From Erysipelotrichaceae bacterium (GTDB lineage: Bacteria > Bacillota_I > Bacilli_A > Erysipelotrichales > Erysipelotrichaceae), in contig JAFQZR010000001.1 in the NCBI GenBank assembly GCA_017405785.1, positions 151,605-215,604 of the forward strand: a stretch of 64,000 nucleotides of DNA, in the 5' to 3' direction. Of this stretch, positions 52,123 through 61,704 are shown piece after piece (the first letter of the stretch is position 1; every line of letters begins with the position of its first letter). The translations under genes and the position numbers were made by a program. A model generated the notes under the pieces. That model had not been told where the DNA came from. It did no database searches and worked only from the letters and a program-made list of their open reading frames with translations.

Positions 52123-53604
52123 ATGAAAAACCTGAAAAAACTAACCATTTTACATTCCAACGATCTCCATGGAGATTTTCTGGCAGAAGAAATAGATGAA
52201 AAACTGATCGGCGGTGTCGGCATGCTTTCAGGTTATGTCAATAAAGTCCGCCGGGAAGAAAAGAATGTCATCTACGCCATTGCCGGAGACATGTTCAGAG
52301 GATCAATCATTGACTCAGAATACAGAGGAATCTCTACAATACAGATCATGAACCTAATCGACCCTGACATAGTTACAGTCGGCAACCATGAAGTTGATTA
52401 CGGCATTTCCCAGCTGTTATTTCTGGAAAAATGTGCAGATTTCCCAATCATCAATGCCAACATGCATATCAGCACAAACAATGTAAGACTCTTCAAGCCT
52501 TATCATATCTTTGAGATGGACGGCATGAAGATCCTGTTCATCGGTATTCTGACTGAGGAAACCCTGCAGGCCTGCAAATCAGAAGGTCTGTTAGGTACTC
52601 TTATCGACATAGAAGATGCCGCTGAAGAGACCGGACGCATCTGCAATGCCTACCGTTCAACCGACATAGATCTTACTGTTCTTCTGACTCACATCGGTTT
52701 TGAACAGGACAAGAAACTGGCTGAACTGCTGGATCCTGCCTGGGGAGTTGACCTCATCATCGGCGGTCACTCTCATACTTTACCGGACGAACCGGAGATA
52801 GTTAACGGGATTCCAATCGTTCAGGCGGGTATCGGAACCGATCAGATCGGACGTTTTGACATAATGATCGATACCGACAACAACTGCATTGACAGTTTCA
52901 CCTGGAAAACCATTCCGATTGACAGTACACACTGTCCGGTTAACATTGATCTGGAAGAGGTCATTCAGACTTTCAAGAAATGCACCGACCGCAAGTATAA
53001 CCAGATCCTTACCACATTAGCCCACAAGCTGACTCATCCGGTACGCAACAGAGAAACATCTTTGGGTATATTCATCGCTGATGCCATGAAGACCGCATTA
53101 AACGTTGATATCTTCCTGATGGGTTCCGGAGCCATAAGATCTCGGGAATTAGGCCCAATCGTAACCCTGAGAGATCTGAAGGCCTGCCTGCCTTACGAAG
53201 ATCAGATACACCTGCTCAGAGTAACCGGAAAGCAGTTAAGGCAGATGATGCTGCACATACTCAGAGATGAAGCCTTTATAGATGACAGCCATACAGAGTT
53301 CTTCCAGTTGTCCAGAGGACTGAAGGTCGAGTATTTACAGAAAGGACACAGATTGCTACAGTTCCGTTATAACGGTACGGAAATAACCGATAACCAGGTA
53401 TTTACCCTGGGACTGGCTCATTTCCATTATCTGAATACCATAACCTCACTTGGCATTCCTATTGAAGAACTGCGTGCCAACGGTGCTGACCGCGTCATTT
53501 CCACTTCCACCATGCAGATCATTGAAGAATTCCTGATTTCCGGAAAAAGACAGGATGTCAAAGATCCGGGAAGACTCATTCTTCATCTTGATAAAGATCA
53601 GTAA
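52123..53604 (+). CDS. 5'-nucleotidase/UDP-sugar-hydrolase family metallophosphatase
   Basis: A 493-residue bimetal phosphoesterase. The N-terminal calcineurin-like domain has TILHSNDLHGD, AGDMFRGS, TVGNHEVDYG, LLTHIGFEQD and IIGGHSHTLPD, all metal-ligand blocks. The C-terminal 5'-nucleotidase domain (about 325-490) has NRETSLGIFIADAM and an LPYEDQ segment. Unlike UshA it has no signal peptide, so it seems cytoplasmic; cytosolic YunD-type nucleotidases are the best comparison. The start at 52123 follows GGAG; the open frame further upstream begins within the promoter. Confidence 0.92.
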   Translation: MKNLKKLTILHSNDLHGDFLAEEIDEKLIGGVGMLSGYVNKVRREEKNVIYAIAGDMFRGSIIDSEYRGISTIQIMNLIDPDIVTVGNHEVDYGISQLLFLEKCADFPIINANMHISTNNVRLFKPYHIFEMDGMKILFIGILTEETLQACKSEGLLGTLIDIEDAAEETGRICNAYRSTDIDLTVLLTHIGFEQDKKLAELLDPAWGVDLIIGGHSHTLPDEPEIVNGIPIVQAGIGTDQIGRFDIMIDTDNNCIDSFTWKTIPIDSTHCPVNIDLEEVIQTFKKCTDRKYNQILTTLAHKLTHPVRNRETSLGIFIADAMKTALNVDIFLMGSGAIRSRELGPIVTLRDLKACLPYEDQIHLLRVTGKQLRQMMLHILRDEAFIDDSHTEFFQLSRGLKVEYLQKGHRLLQFRYNGTEITDNQVFTLGLAHFHYLNTITSLGIPIEELRANGADRVISTSTMQIIEEFLISGKRQDVKDPGRLILHLDKDQ

Positions 53605-53621
53605 ATCACTAGAACACTTTA

Positions 53622-53652
53622 AAGGGCTGTCCTGCGACAGCCCTTCTTTTTT
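53622..53652. terminator. Terminator between convergent genes
   Basis: A 9-bp stem AAGGGCTGT/ACAGCCCTT (53622-53630 and 53637-53645), followed by CTTTTTT on the plus strand. It ends the nucleotidase transcript and lies 19 nt past the flavoenzyme stop. Confidence 0.92.
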
Positions 53653-53663
53653 GTTATTTATAA

Positions 53664-55607
53664 TTACTGTAATTCAAAGACAAATGCCTTGTTATAAGCT
53701 GAATGTAAGGCGTCATAGATCTGACCCGGCTTTTCAGCATCGCCAACCAGAACGACATTGTCACCGTAGGCTTCACATAAGGTTTCAATACCGGTTCTTT
53801 CGCTTCTGACACCCATGGCCAGTACAACGGTATCAGCCTTGATCTCTGTTTCTTCAGCCGTCTTGGTATCTTTTACCGTGACGCTGCCGTCATTGACGCT
53901 TACCAGGGCCTTGCCCTTGCAGACCTGACCGCCCTGCTTCATGATTTCCTGAACAAGATGCATTGTTACGCTTGGATACAGATTACCGCCGACCTTGTCG
54001 AGCATTTCAACAACAGTGACCTTATGATCCTTGCCCAATAATTCGGCAGTTTCCAGACCGGTAACACCGCCGCCTACAACAACCAGATCACCTTCGACAC
54101 CTGCCTTGCCAGCCAATACGTCTTCAGCAGTTACAGCCTTTTCGATACCCGGCAGATTCGGTCTGACGGCCTTGCCGCCGGTTGCCAAAAATACTGCTTC
54201 AACTCCGCATTCCTTCAGTGTTTCCACATCAGCTCTGGTGTTAAGTTTTACGGTAACACCGGCTTTTTCAAGTTCAGCCCGCTGAGTTTCCACGAATTCT
54301 GCCAGCATGCTCTTGTTTGGAGGTAAGGCAGCCAGATTAACGGTTCCTCCCAGTTTTTCTGCTGCTTCAAACAGGACTACTTTGTATCCGCGCTTGGACA
54401 GTACAACCGCTGCCTGCATGCCTGCCGGACCACCGCCGATAACAGCTACTTTTCTGCCGTTGCCGTCCTTTACCAGCTTGTCTTCGCCATATTCAAATTC
54501 ACGGCCTAAGATTGGGTTGAGCGTACAGCCTAAAGGTAAACCGTCATTGAGGATGCGGAAACATTCCATACATCCCAGACACTTTCTGATTTCAACATCC
54601 TGACCTTTCTTGGCCTTGACACCCCAGTTAGGATCAGCCAGGAAACCTCTGGCAATACCTACATAATCACTGGCGCCTTCTTCCAGCAGAGCTTCCGCAA
54701 CGGAAGGACGCTTGATGTTATCAACAGCGATTACCGGAATGCTGACAGCGTTTTTAATAGCAGTTGAGAGATGTTTCTTCCAGCCTTCAGCGAAATATGA
54801 AGGTTCAATGATGGTCGCACCTGAATCGTAGGTACCGCAGCTGACGTTGATGCAGTTTACACCCAGGGCTTCCAGATACTTGGCCTGATTTACCGCATCT
54901 TCCAATGTGATGCCGTCTGCCAGGAAGTCATCACCGTTGATACGGACGGAGATCGGGAACTTTGGTCCGCAATAAGCCTTGATGCCCATGATGATTTCGG
55001 TAACGAAACGCATTCTGCCTTCAAAGCTTCCACCGTACTTGTCAGTTCTCTTGTTGGTATGCGGTGAAAGGAACTGGCTTACCAGATAGCCATGTGCGCC
55101 GTGGATCTCAACACCGTCAACACCGGCTTTCTGAGCAATTACCGCACCGGTCACGAATTTCTTCACCATGCCCTCTACTTCTTCTGTAGTCAGAGCTCTA
55201 GGCTTTTCACCAATGACCATGCAGGTTACATCAGAAGCCGATACCGGCTGCTTGCCGCCAATCAGACGGCTTGGAGTCTGGTTACCCGGATGGTGCAGCT
55301 GAACAAACAGCTTGGTGTTATAGGCATGAACAGCCTCAACCAGTCTGCTTAACTGACCAATGACATGAGTATTGGTGACACTTAACTGATTAGGTGTACC
55401 TACGCCTGTTTCATCATCAACACGGGTGATCTCCGTGATGATCAGACCTGCTCCTCCCTTGGCACGGTCTGCATAATACCTGATCATTCTCGGGCCCGGT
55501 TCGCCGGTTACTTCGGCCAGTGAACAGCCCATGGCCGGCATGACAATACGGTTTTTCAGTTCCAGATTGCCAATTCTGCCTGGCTCAAACAGTTTTGCAT
55601 AAGTCAT
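53664..55607 (-). CDS. Old-yellow-enzyme-type enoate/2,4-dienoyl reductase (FMN, 4Fe-4S, FAD)
   Basis: A 647-residue flavoenzyme. Residues 1 to about 340 are an FMN TIM barrel (FEPGRIGNLELKNRIVMPAMG start, GVDGVEIHGAHGYLVSQFLSPHTNKRTDKYGG). An Fe-S segment follows, with Cys spaced CLGCMEC then GC 11 residues later (about 343-362). A FAD/NAD domain completes it (VAVIGGGPAGMQAA and VVGGGVTGLE). Family members reduce carbon-carbon double bonds of enoates, dienoyl-CoA, cinnamates or bile-acid intermediates (BaiCD/FldZ-like) in gut anaerobes. The adjacent genes do not identify the substrate; with a cinnamoyl esterase in the window, hydroxycinnamates are an option. GGAG precedes the ATG. Confidence 0.94.
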   Translation of the reverse strand: MTYAKLFEPGRIGNLELKNRIVMPAMGCSLAEVTGEPGPRMIRYYADRAKGGAGLIITEITRVDDETGVGTPNQLSVTNTHVIGQLSRLVEAVHAYNTKLFVQLHHPGNQTPSRLIGGKQPVSASDVTCMVIGEKPRALTTEEVEGMVKKFVTGAVIAQKAGVDGVEIHGAHGYLVSQFLSPHTNKRTDKYGGSFEGRMRFVTEIIMGIKAYCGPKFPISVRINGDDFLADGITLEDAVNQAKYLEALGVNCINVSCGTYDSGATIIEPSYFAEGWKKHLSTAIKNAVSIPVIAVDNIKRPSVAEALLEEGASDYVGIARGFLADPNWGVKAKKGQDVEIRKCLGCMECFRILNDGLPLGCTLNPILGREFEYGEDKLVKDGNGRKVAVIGGGPAGMQAAVVLSKRGYKVVLFEAAEKLGGTVNLAALPPNKSMLAEFVETQRAELEKAGVTVKLNTRADVETLKECGVEAVFLATGGKAVRPNLPGIEKAVTAEDVLAGKAGVEGDLVVVGGGVTGLETAELLGKDHKVTVVEMLDKVGGNLYPSVTMHLVQEIMKQGGQVCKGKALVSVNDGSVTVKDTKTAEETEIKADTVVLAMGVRSERTGIETLCEAYGDNVVLVGDAEKPGQIYDALHSAYNKAFVFELQ

Positions 55608-55723
55608 ATTATTGTTTCTCCTTTTTATGCTTTGTCACTGTTATTATACCTTAACCGTTATTAAAACCATAGTTCTCATGCCCAACTTTGTGAACATTTT
55701 CACTTAATTCACTATAAGCACAG

Positions 55724-55750
55724 AAAAAACCGATCCATGACGAATCGGTT
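55724..55750 (-). terminator. Terminator of the GntR-ABC operon
   Basis: A 7-bp stem AACCGAT/ATCGGTT (55728-55734 and 55744-55750) with a 9-nt loop and a T-run on the minus strand. Confidence 0.85.
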
Positions 55751-55757
55751 AATTTGT

Positions 55758-56408
55758 TTAGAATTCTTTCTTCTCCATCATACGAACTGTCCGTGAATAA
55801 AAAGCAAGTTCAATGATGATACCCACAGCTGCAAATCCTGCAGCTACTTCTGCCGGTGACATCTTATCCAGTGCATCCAACAGATTGCCAAAAGCATTCT
55901 GCAATACCGGTATCTTGACAACCGCAAACCGGATAACTGCGATAACACCGTAGATCAGGAAAAGAGCCAGACGGCTTTTTTCAGCACCGTATTTCAGATC
56001 AATAAAGATCATGAAGGAAATGATGATGAATGATACAGCCAATATCCGGACGCTGAATATCAGTTCATACTGCAGTTCAATTGTCTCCCCCTTAATCGTG
56101 GAAGTGACGAAATAAGTGACTGCCCCGATAATCGTACCGATAATTTCCATCAGAAGACAGAAGACATATTTCTCTGTAACATAGGTTTTTCTGTCAGCCG
56201 GCAGGGACATCAGAAACTGATATCCGTTCTCCAGTTCATCGTAATTGATCGTAGACAGTGCCATTATGCCAAAGACCATGGCCGCATACCCTATTATGAA
56301 TGATCCACCCATGGAGAAACCCATGAAAAAGCAGATGCCAACATACAGAAACAGATTTCTTTTATTCTGAAAACTCAGACACAGGTCTTTTATTAACAAA
56401 CCGTTCAT
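55758..56408 (-). CDS. ABC-2 type membrane permease
   Basis: A 216-residue membrane protein with six predicted helices and the ABC-2 permease layout (short N-terminal charged segment, helix pairs, SLPADRKTYVTEKY loop). It partners the ATPase whose gene overlaps its start by 4 nt. With a YtrA-type GntR regulator in the same operon, it probably exports an antibiotic, peptide or lipid and responds to cell-envelope stress. Confidence 0.88.
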   Translation of the reverse strand: MNGLLIKDLCLSFQNKRNLFLYVGICFFMGFSMGGSFIIGYAAMVFGIMALSTINYDELENGYQFLMSLPADRKTYVTEKYVFCLLMEIIGTIIGAVTYFVTSTIKGETIELQYELIFSVRILAVSFIIISFMIFIDLKYGAEKSRLALFLIYGVIAVIRFAVVKIPVLQNAFGNLLDALDKMSPAEVAAGFAAVGIIIELAFYSRTVRMMEKKEF

Positions 56409-57256
56409 AACACCTTACCTCCTGCCATTATCAGGATCAGATCGTCGATGCTGCCCTTTTCAATGACAACACCCGGATAGTTTTCCATATAATATTGTTT
56501 TTCATCGGTAAACAGACTGTAACCGAACTTTTCCTTACGATACGCAATGAGATGAGCCTTGTCAATTGTGCTGAATTTATCCTCATCAACCTTGATAACC
56601 CCGTATTTGTCCAGCAGATTATCAGTATCTTCATGCAGAATGATTCTGCCGTTATTGATCAGATAGATATCATCGCACAGGTTCTCCAGGTCACTGGAAA
56701 TGTGAGATGAGATCAATATTGAGCAGTCTTCATTTTCAGCCAGATAGTTTCTCAAGATCTCCAGCACTTCATTTCTGGCTTCAACATCAAGCCCTGATGT
56801 CGGTTCATCCATGATCAGTAACCTGGCCTTATGAGTGATGGCTACTATTACTCTTAACTTGGCTTTCATGCCGGTTGAGAAATCCTTAACCTGCTTATCC
56901 AGAGGCAGTCCCAGTTCCTGACATAACCTGCGGAAAAGCTGTTCATCGAATGATGCATAGGTATTTTTAAGTATGGTGATAATACTTCCGACTGTCAGAT
57001 AGTTACTGAAACCGGATTCTGACAGAGCAACACCGATGTTTTCCTTATCCCGGCTGCTTAATACTGAGGCTTCCTTACCGAATACCTTTACACTGCCGCC
57101 ATCAGGCTTTATCAGACCCAGAATTGACTTTATTGTGGTGCTCTTACCAGCGCCATTTTTTCCTACCAGACCGCTTACCTGTCCTTTTGGAAGGTCAAGC
57201 GAAATATTCAATGAGAACCCTGAATAGTTCTTAACGAGGTTTTCAATTTTAATCAT
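56405..57256 (-). CDS. ABC transporter ATP-binding protein
   Basis: A 283-residue ATPase: Walker A GKNGAGKST (33-41), a degenerate signature DFSTGMKAKL (about 133), Walker B LLIMDEPTSGLD, and a C-terminal extension of about 80 residues typical of the CcmA/YtrB-type export ATPases. GAGGATTAAT precedes the start, and it follows the GntR gene by 1 nt. Confidence 0.92.
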   Translation of the reverse strand: MIKIENLVKNYSGFSLNISLDLPKGQVSGLVGKNGAGKSTTIKSILGLIKPDGGSVKVFGKEASVLSSRDKENIGVALSESGFSNYLTVGSIITILKNTYASFDEQLFRRLCQELGLPLDKQVKDFSTGMKAKLRVIVAITHKARLLIMDEPTSGLDVEARNEVLEILRNYLAENEDCSILISSHISSDLENLCDDIYLINNGRIILHEDTDNLLDKYGVIKVDEDKFSTIDKAHLIAYRKEKFGYSLFTDEKQYYMENYPGVVIEKGSIDDLILIMAGGKVL

Positions 57257-57257
57257 A

Positions 57258-57629
57258 TTAATCCTCCATGATCAGATCGACAATTTCTCTGATCTCCTCT
57301 TTTGTCATGCCCGCTGAAAAAGCCTTTTCTATCACTGCGGAGAGTTCATCCTCCACAGCCTTGCGTCTGGCTTCATAAGCCAGCTGCCTGTCAGCAGCAT
57401 TGACGAAACTGCCCTTTCCATGAACCGTTGTAATGAATCCTTCTTCTTCCAGAGAGTCATAGGCCTTTTTGACCGTCAGAGAACTGATTCTCAGTTCAGC
57501 AGCCAGAGTTCTTACCGACGGAAGGATCTCTCCATCCTTCATTTCACCCGTTATGATGGCATTTTTGATCTGAGATACCACCTGTTCATAGATAGGTACC
57601 ATTGAGCTGTTGTTTATAATGATGCGCAT
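57258..57629 (-). CDS. GntR-family regulator, YtrA subfamily
   Basis: A 123-residue repressor: N-terminal winged helix (MVPIYEQVVSQIKNAIITGEMKDGEILPSVRTLA, then LTVKKAYDSLEEEGFI) and a short two-helix dimerisation tail, the YtrA layout. It is the first gene of a three-gene operon with an ABC exporter, and the promoter carries an inverted repeat, so autoregulation is expected. I start it at 57629 behind GGAAAG; the longer open frame runs through the promoter. Confidence 0.94.
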   Translation of the reverse strand: MRIIINNSSMVPIYEQVVSQIKNAIITGEMKDGEILPSVRTLAAELRISSLTVKKAYDSLEEEGFITTVHGKGSFVNAADRQLAYEARRKAVEDELSAVIEKAFSAGMTKEEIREIVDLIMED

Positions 57630-57648
57630 ATTCTTTCCAACCTCACAA

Positions 57649-57679
57649 ACAGTATATAACAGTATATAACTGTCGTCAA
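57649..57679 (-). promoter_or_regulatory. Promoter and operator of the ytrA-like operon
   Basis: On the minus strand TTGACG (57674-57679) and TATACT (57651-57656) are spaced 17 nt. Between and over the -10 lies the palindrome ACAGT-TATAT-ACTGT (57659-57673). It is followed directly by a second TATATACTGT copy, and a further CTGTTATAT lies beyond the -35. A YtrA-type dimer bound here would block RNA polymerase. Confidence 0.88.
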
Positions 57680-57744
57680 CTGTTATATGGTGTTTATTCA
57701 TTACTTTTTTCCACGATAAAAGAGGCCGCAGCCTCTTATTTTCT

Positions 57745-59094
57745 TTATCCAATCTTTTTCCAGTTAAGACCATTCAGTGTTTCCTGATCCAGCTCAACAC
57801 CTGAAACACCGTAGACATCCCCATAACGGTTTTCATATACATGGTCCGCTGCTGTTGAGACATCCACAGTCTGTCCGTAGGAGTTGGTATAGCTGTTGAC
57901 ACCCATTGTTGCTTCAGAGAAGCCCTGGCTTATGCGGGAATCTGATGCCATCTTCTTGTTGAAGGAATCCATCAGTCCTTCCGAAGCCAGACGGGAATTG
58001 CGGGCAATCATCCGTGAGGTCTTAGCCTGCATCCGTCTTAACTGTGCCGTCTTCTGTAAGGCAATGTTCTGATTGATGGCAGCCTGCTGACGGATCAGCT
58101 GCATCTTGCGGTTGATCGCATTGTTTTCTCTGACATCCAGGCTTTCATCCTGCTGAATCGAACGGACGAAGTTAAGGAATACCCCTGTAGCTTCCTTTTC
58201 CCTGTCAGCAAAGAACAGACAGCCATATCGGTGCTGTGAACCCCATAAAACAAGGTCAACACGCTTCTCACCGGGTTCTTCTTTCTTTACAGCTACACGC
58301 TGAGACACTTGAACAGGTGTCTGTTGCTTCTTCTGCTCTTTCATCTTACCCAGAATACCGCCCTTCATGTAATCACTGAAGGTCATCTTGCTGGCAGTTT
58401 CCTTAAACCGTCTGATATTCTCCCGGGCTTTTTCAACGTAATCATTTTCACCGCTCAGATTGAACTTCTCCCTGGCTGCAGTATAAAGTTTCTTCATACT
58501 GTCAGAAAAATCATTCAGGATAGCCGGACCATATACGAGTCTGGCACACTGATAATCCATGCCAGCCAGAACAATTATCTCATTATCGCCCTGTCTTCCC
58601 GAGAAACGGTAAAGACGGGAGAAACATTCTGCACTCTCAATGGTAGAATTCATTTCCAGAAACATGTCATACAGGCTCTTGTCATTCTCCAGCAGGCCTC
58701 TGGCCAGTTCCGGCTGACTTGCCAGAACTGTAGGCAGATCGGCAACCGCTGTCAGCTGCAGCGGTACTCCGGCATAGCCTTCAGCCCAGTTTCTAATATA
58801 TGCTTCAGGTTCAATGTACTTATCATAACCAGCTTCCGTATGTTGTTGAACTAGGACAGCTACCGTTTTCAGGAAAGCATTACGCAGATCGGTATGAACA
58901 TCTTTTGATGATGTCCTCATGTATATGCCACCATCAGGACTGCCGGCATTCATCGTCGCAACAAAAGGCACCATTTCTCCCTGCCAGTTCTCATCAATTC
59001 CTCCGGAAGCACTCCAGTCAGCAGGTATCAAAGCCTTACCCAGTACATTACCAGCCCGGGAAACAAAGGTTCTTTCTTCAAAAACTGTACTCAT
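57745..59094 (-). CDS. Large uncharacterised protein with Gln-rich helical region
   Basis: A 449-residue protein with no signal peptide. The N-terminal part (about 1-130) is globular, and about 185-275 is helical. About 310-375 is a long Gln/Arg/Ala-rich amphipathic helix. The end has a YTNSYGQTVDVSTAADHVYENRYGDVYGVSG motif similar to tails of small Gram-positive zinc-ribbon or stress proteins. I do not recognise a catalytic motif. GAGGAGG precedes the start, 18 nt after the HD-domain gene. Confidence 0.6.
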   Translation of the reverse strand: MSTVFEERTFVSRAGNVLGKALIPADWSASGGIDENWQGEMVPFVATMNAGSPDGGIYMRTSSKDVHTDLRNAFLKTVAVLVQQHTEAGYDKYIEPEAYIRNWAEGYAGVPLQLTAVADLPTVLASQPELARGLLENDKSLYDMFLEMNSTIESAECFSRLYRFSGRQGDNEIIVLAGMDYQCARLVYGPAILNDFSDSMKKLYTAAREKFNLSGENDYVEKARENIRRFKETASKMTFSDYMKGGILGKMKEQKKQQTPVQVSQRVAVKKEEPGEKRVDLVLWGSQHRYGCLFFADREKEATGVFLNFVRSIQQDESLDVRENNAINRKMQLIRQQAAINQNIALQKTAQLRRMQAKTSRMIARNSRLASEGLMDSFNKKMASDSRISQGFSEATMGVNSYTNSYGQTVDVSTAADHVYENRYGDVYGVSGVELDQETLNGLNWKKIG

Positions 59095-59112
59095 AGACGT
59101 TCCTCCTCGTGT

Positions 59113-59727
59113 TTATAATGACAGCCAGCCCTTTTCAACAGCTCTGTCCAAATTGGCTTTTAGCCATTCATATACTTCAGGCATGAAGTCCTTTATAACT
59201 GCCATGCGCTTTTCAACAGCACCACGTGTTACTTTTCCCTGTCCCCAGGTATGACCTTCTGTTAGGGTATTATGTAAAAACGGCTGCAGTCTGTCCATGC
59301 AGGCAGCATACTTCGCATCAGCTGTTTCCATGGCATCGAACTCTTCCCACAAAGCACGTATCATATGCCCCTGGTCTTCCGGAAGTTTACTGAAAAGTTT
59401 GTCTGCTGCTTCTTTTTCTCTTTCTGCTTTACCTATGTTTCCCTGAACATCATAGGCAAAGGTATCATCTGCTTCAATTTCAACCAGATCGTGTACAACG
59501 CACATCTGAACTACTCTACCGATATTCACAGGCTCTGAGGCATATTCAGAAAACAGCATTGCCATTACTGCAATATGCCATGAGTGTTCGGCATCATTCT
59601 CACGTCTGCTTTTATTGATCAGAACAGTCTGTCTTAAGACATCTGTCATCTTATCGATTTCAGCAGTAAACAGCAGCTGCTGATTCATTCTTTCATTATT
59701 GCCTTCAAGAAAATCCTGAACACCCAT
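59113..59727 (-). CDS. HD-domain phosphohydrolase (YfbR-like)
   Basis: A 204-residue HD hydrolase. The metal ligands are in NDAEHSWHIAVMA (His about 48), VVHDLVEI (HD pair, about 78-79) and a later Asp in CMDRLQPF (about 144). This matches YfbR/YGK1-type 5'-deoxynucleotidases and related HD proteins acting on nucleotides. GGAGG precedes the ATG. It is the first gene of a pair with the 449-residue protein. Confidence 0.88.
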   Translation of the reverse strand: MGVQDFLEGNNERMNQQLLFTAEIDKMTDVLRQTVLINKSRRENDAEHSWHIAVMAMLFSEYASEPVNIGRVVQMCVVHDLVEIEADDTFAYDVQGNIGKAEREKEAADKLFSKLPEDQGHMIRALWEEFDAMETADAKYAACMDRLQPFLHNTLTEGHTWGQGKVTRGAVEKRMAVIKDFMPEVYEWLKANLDRAVEKGWLSL

Positions 59728-59875
59728 ATGATACCTCCGGTGTTTAACACTTTTTTACAGTGTCATTTTACCATAATTCATCTTTTTCATGTAAATCTTG
59801 CCAAAGAAAAGACTGCCTTTCAGCAGCCGTTTATTCATTCATCTGACATGTATCGGTAAAGTAAATACATAAAGT

Positions 59876-60235
59876 TTACCGATTTTGTGTCTTAACCCTC
59901 TTTAATATAAAATCAATAATCAAACCTGCAATAATTATGATTGAATATGATATGATCCATATTTCAAAGTAGTTACTATACATGGCATTACCACGCATCG
60001 GATCAATATAACTAACCTTAAACAGCTGCGATAGAAAAAATGAAACAGGATAACCCAGAGCAACTGTATAAGGTGTAATTGTTCCTCCTATTATAACAGT
60101 TCCTGCAATACCAATTATTGCAGGTAACAAAGCCATATATGGAGCATCATATGAACCATATAAATCAAAAAAGCCAAATCGAATGATAAGGAATGAGCAA
60201 ATTATCACAAATAACCCAATAACAATTCTTTTCTT
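59876..60235 (-). CDS. Small membrane protein, unknown
   Basis: A 119-120-residue protein with four hydrophobic helices and a short basic tail, in AT-rich DNA (the frame may begin one codon earlier, at 60238). An AAAGGA lies about 12 nt before the start. No family recognised; the helices and the YDAPYMALLPAIIGIAG segment suggest a small integral membrane protein. It follows a similar membrane-protein gene by about 25 nt, and together they look like an accessory pair. Confidence 0.5.
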   Translation of the reverse strand, partial: KKRIVIGLFVIICSFLIIRFGFFDLYGSYDAPYMALLPAIIGIAGTVIIGGTITPYTVALGYPVSFFLSQLFKVSYIDPMRGNAMYSNYFEIWIISYSIIIIAGLIIDFILKRVKTQNR

Positions 60236-60262
60236 CATAATAATGACAATCCTTTCCTGTAT

Positions 60263-60736
60263 TTACTGGTTTGTTTTATGAATTCTCTGAAAATCACGTA
60301 TCATTGACTCAATACAATACAACAGGAATAACAATCCGACAATCAATCTCCAATCCAAATTGATAATATCTTGTAATACTAATGCTGTATATATAAACGG
60401 AGCTCCAGCAAACACTGTGATCATATATGAGAATCCATATAACGGATAATTGAGAATAGAGGAATCAGGGTAAAATTGATATAACATAACACATATAGTG
60501 GAAACAAGCAAAACTCCAAAAAAGTGTCTGTAAATACCTTTGTTTTTAGTGTCTGTAAAAACAGAAACATATATAATTGTCGCTATTATAACTGATACAA
60601 CTTTTAATAGCATGCTTGGATTCTCCAGAAAATCTTCTCTTAACATAAGGATATTAAGCAAACCTATAGCAACCAGAAAAACCAGACCTCTGTGCTCTGA
60701 CATAAGTTTTGTTATTCTGTTGAGAATAGTTTTCAT
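60263..60736 (-). CDS. Membrane protein, unknown
   Basis: A 157-residue protein with about five hydrophobic helices and short polar loops. GAGGG precedes the ATG. It is AT-rich and matches no family known to me. It is first in a two-gene unit with the 59876 gene. Small orphan membrane proteins of this kind can be immunity or envelope-stress proteins, but nothing here proves that. Confidence 0.5.
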   Translation of the reverse strand: MKTILNRITKLMSEHRGLVFLVAIGLLNILMLREDFLENPSMLLKVVSVIIATIIYVSVFTDTKNKGIYRHFFGVLLVSTICVMLYQFYPDSSILNYPLYGFSYMITVFAGAPFIYTALVLQDIINLDWRLIVGLLFLLYCIESMIRDFQRIHKTNQ

Positions 60737-60948
60737 TTTCTATTATCCCTCTTAAATAATAATTGCTATCTTGCTTTCATCATATCTCTTCTTTCACAGA
60801 TATTATCTTTCACTTTTATTAAGATATTGTGAATCAAAAAGAGGTTTATAACTTCTAGTTTCTCATTGGTGTAGCATATTATGCATGATGAATGTACCGA
60901 TTACTAGTATGTATTAACAAAGAAACTTTTCATGGAACCGTAATTGTT

Positions 60949-61374
60949 CTAACCTAAACCCCAGGTCAGGAAAACCCACTCACTGTCCCGTGATAATCTG
61001 GCAAGGTATATCTGCCAGTCATTATATGTTTTATTTGGAGGTTGCCGTGCATTGCCCTTTTTCCCTGTTTTATATGTACACGTCAGAATCAAAACCTGTG
61101 TAAAGGTTTCATTTTCTCCAATCAGATTTTTCGCGTGTCCCAAGTCATTAGCGTATTCTATGATACTTTCTTCTGTTGCTCTTTCATCACCCATATAAAC
61201 ATAATTATTCAGAGAGACATCAAAAGAACTGGGATCAAGAGTGTTGATAACCCTAATTGCCTCATCAATATCATTTTTGGTATATATCTCTGAGTCTCCA
61301 TAGTCTATATTTACTTTTGGTGAACAACCCAGAAGACTACATATTGCTACTATAATTAACAATACCTTTTTCAT
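60949..61374 (-). CDS. Small lipoprotein, unknown
   Basis: A 141-residue lipoprotein. The signal peptide ends with lipobox LLGC at about 14-17 (Cys17 lipidated), and a short acidic outer domain with Tyr/Asp-rich strands follows. The ATG at 61374 has no SD and lies 4 nt after a stop codon that ends a fragment of an upstream frame, so translation may once have been coupled to that gene. No family recognised. AT-rich. Confidence 0.6.
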   Translation of the reverse strand: MKKVLLIIVAICSLLGCSPKVNIDYGDSEIYTKNDIDEAIRVINTLDPSSFDVSLNNYVYMGDERATEESIIEYANDLGHAKNLIGENETFTQVLILTCTYKTGKKGNARQPPNKTYNDWQIYLARLSRDSEWVFLTWGLG

Positions 61375-61378
61375 AACA

Positions 61379-61486
61379 CTAGTGCTGATTATTGTTAAAG
61401 ATATCGAAGAAGTACTGCAGTGCCTCAACTTTACTCATACCTGCTTCCATCTTCTGATCAACGAATCTCTTAACTGCCTTTGATTG
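61379..61486 (-). pseudogene. C-terminal remnant of an unknown gene
   Basis: An open frame of 35 codons without start codon or SD, bounded upstream by an in-frame TAA. It reads like a genuine helical C-terminus (segment FVDQKMEAGMSKVEALQYFFD) and stops 4 nt before the lipoprotein ATG, as a co-transcribed gene would. Its 5' part is missing. I cannot name the family. Confidence 0.4.
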
Positions 61487-61704
61487 TTATGGTGCTGCTG
61501 TCTGTAGTGACAGACTGGATGGATGGCTTCACCTTATCGATCCAAAGGACGATTAACATTTATGGAAAAATAGAAAACCACAAAAAAGCTATGAGCAAGC
61601 TTCAATCTGCACAAGTAGTTTCAAGTGTTCAGTATCTCATATCTTTTACAGTACCCTCTTATTGTTATTGTGCTAGATACAAAGCATAGTATTGTGGAAA
61701 ATTC
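61429..61704. other. Degraded AT-rich gap
   Basis: Apart from the 35-codon remnant, this stretch shows only a plus-strand frame (61480-61689) that begins without an SD and has no recognisable domain. I treat it as non-coding or decayed. Confidence 0.4.

Noticed and set aside
61480..61689. Plus-strand 69-codon frame opposite the remnant
   Set aside because: No SD and no family; it lies in a degraded gap and overlaps the better-supported minus-strand tail.
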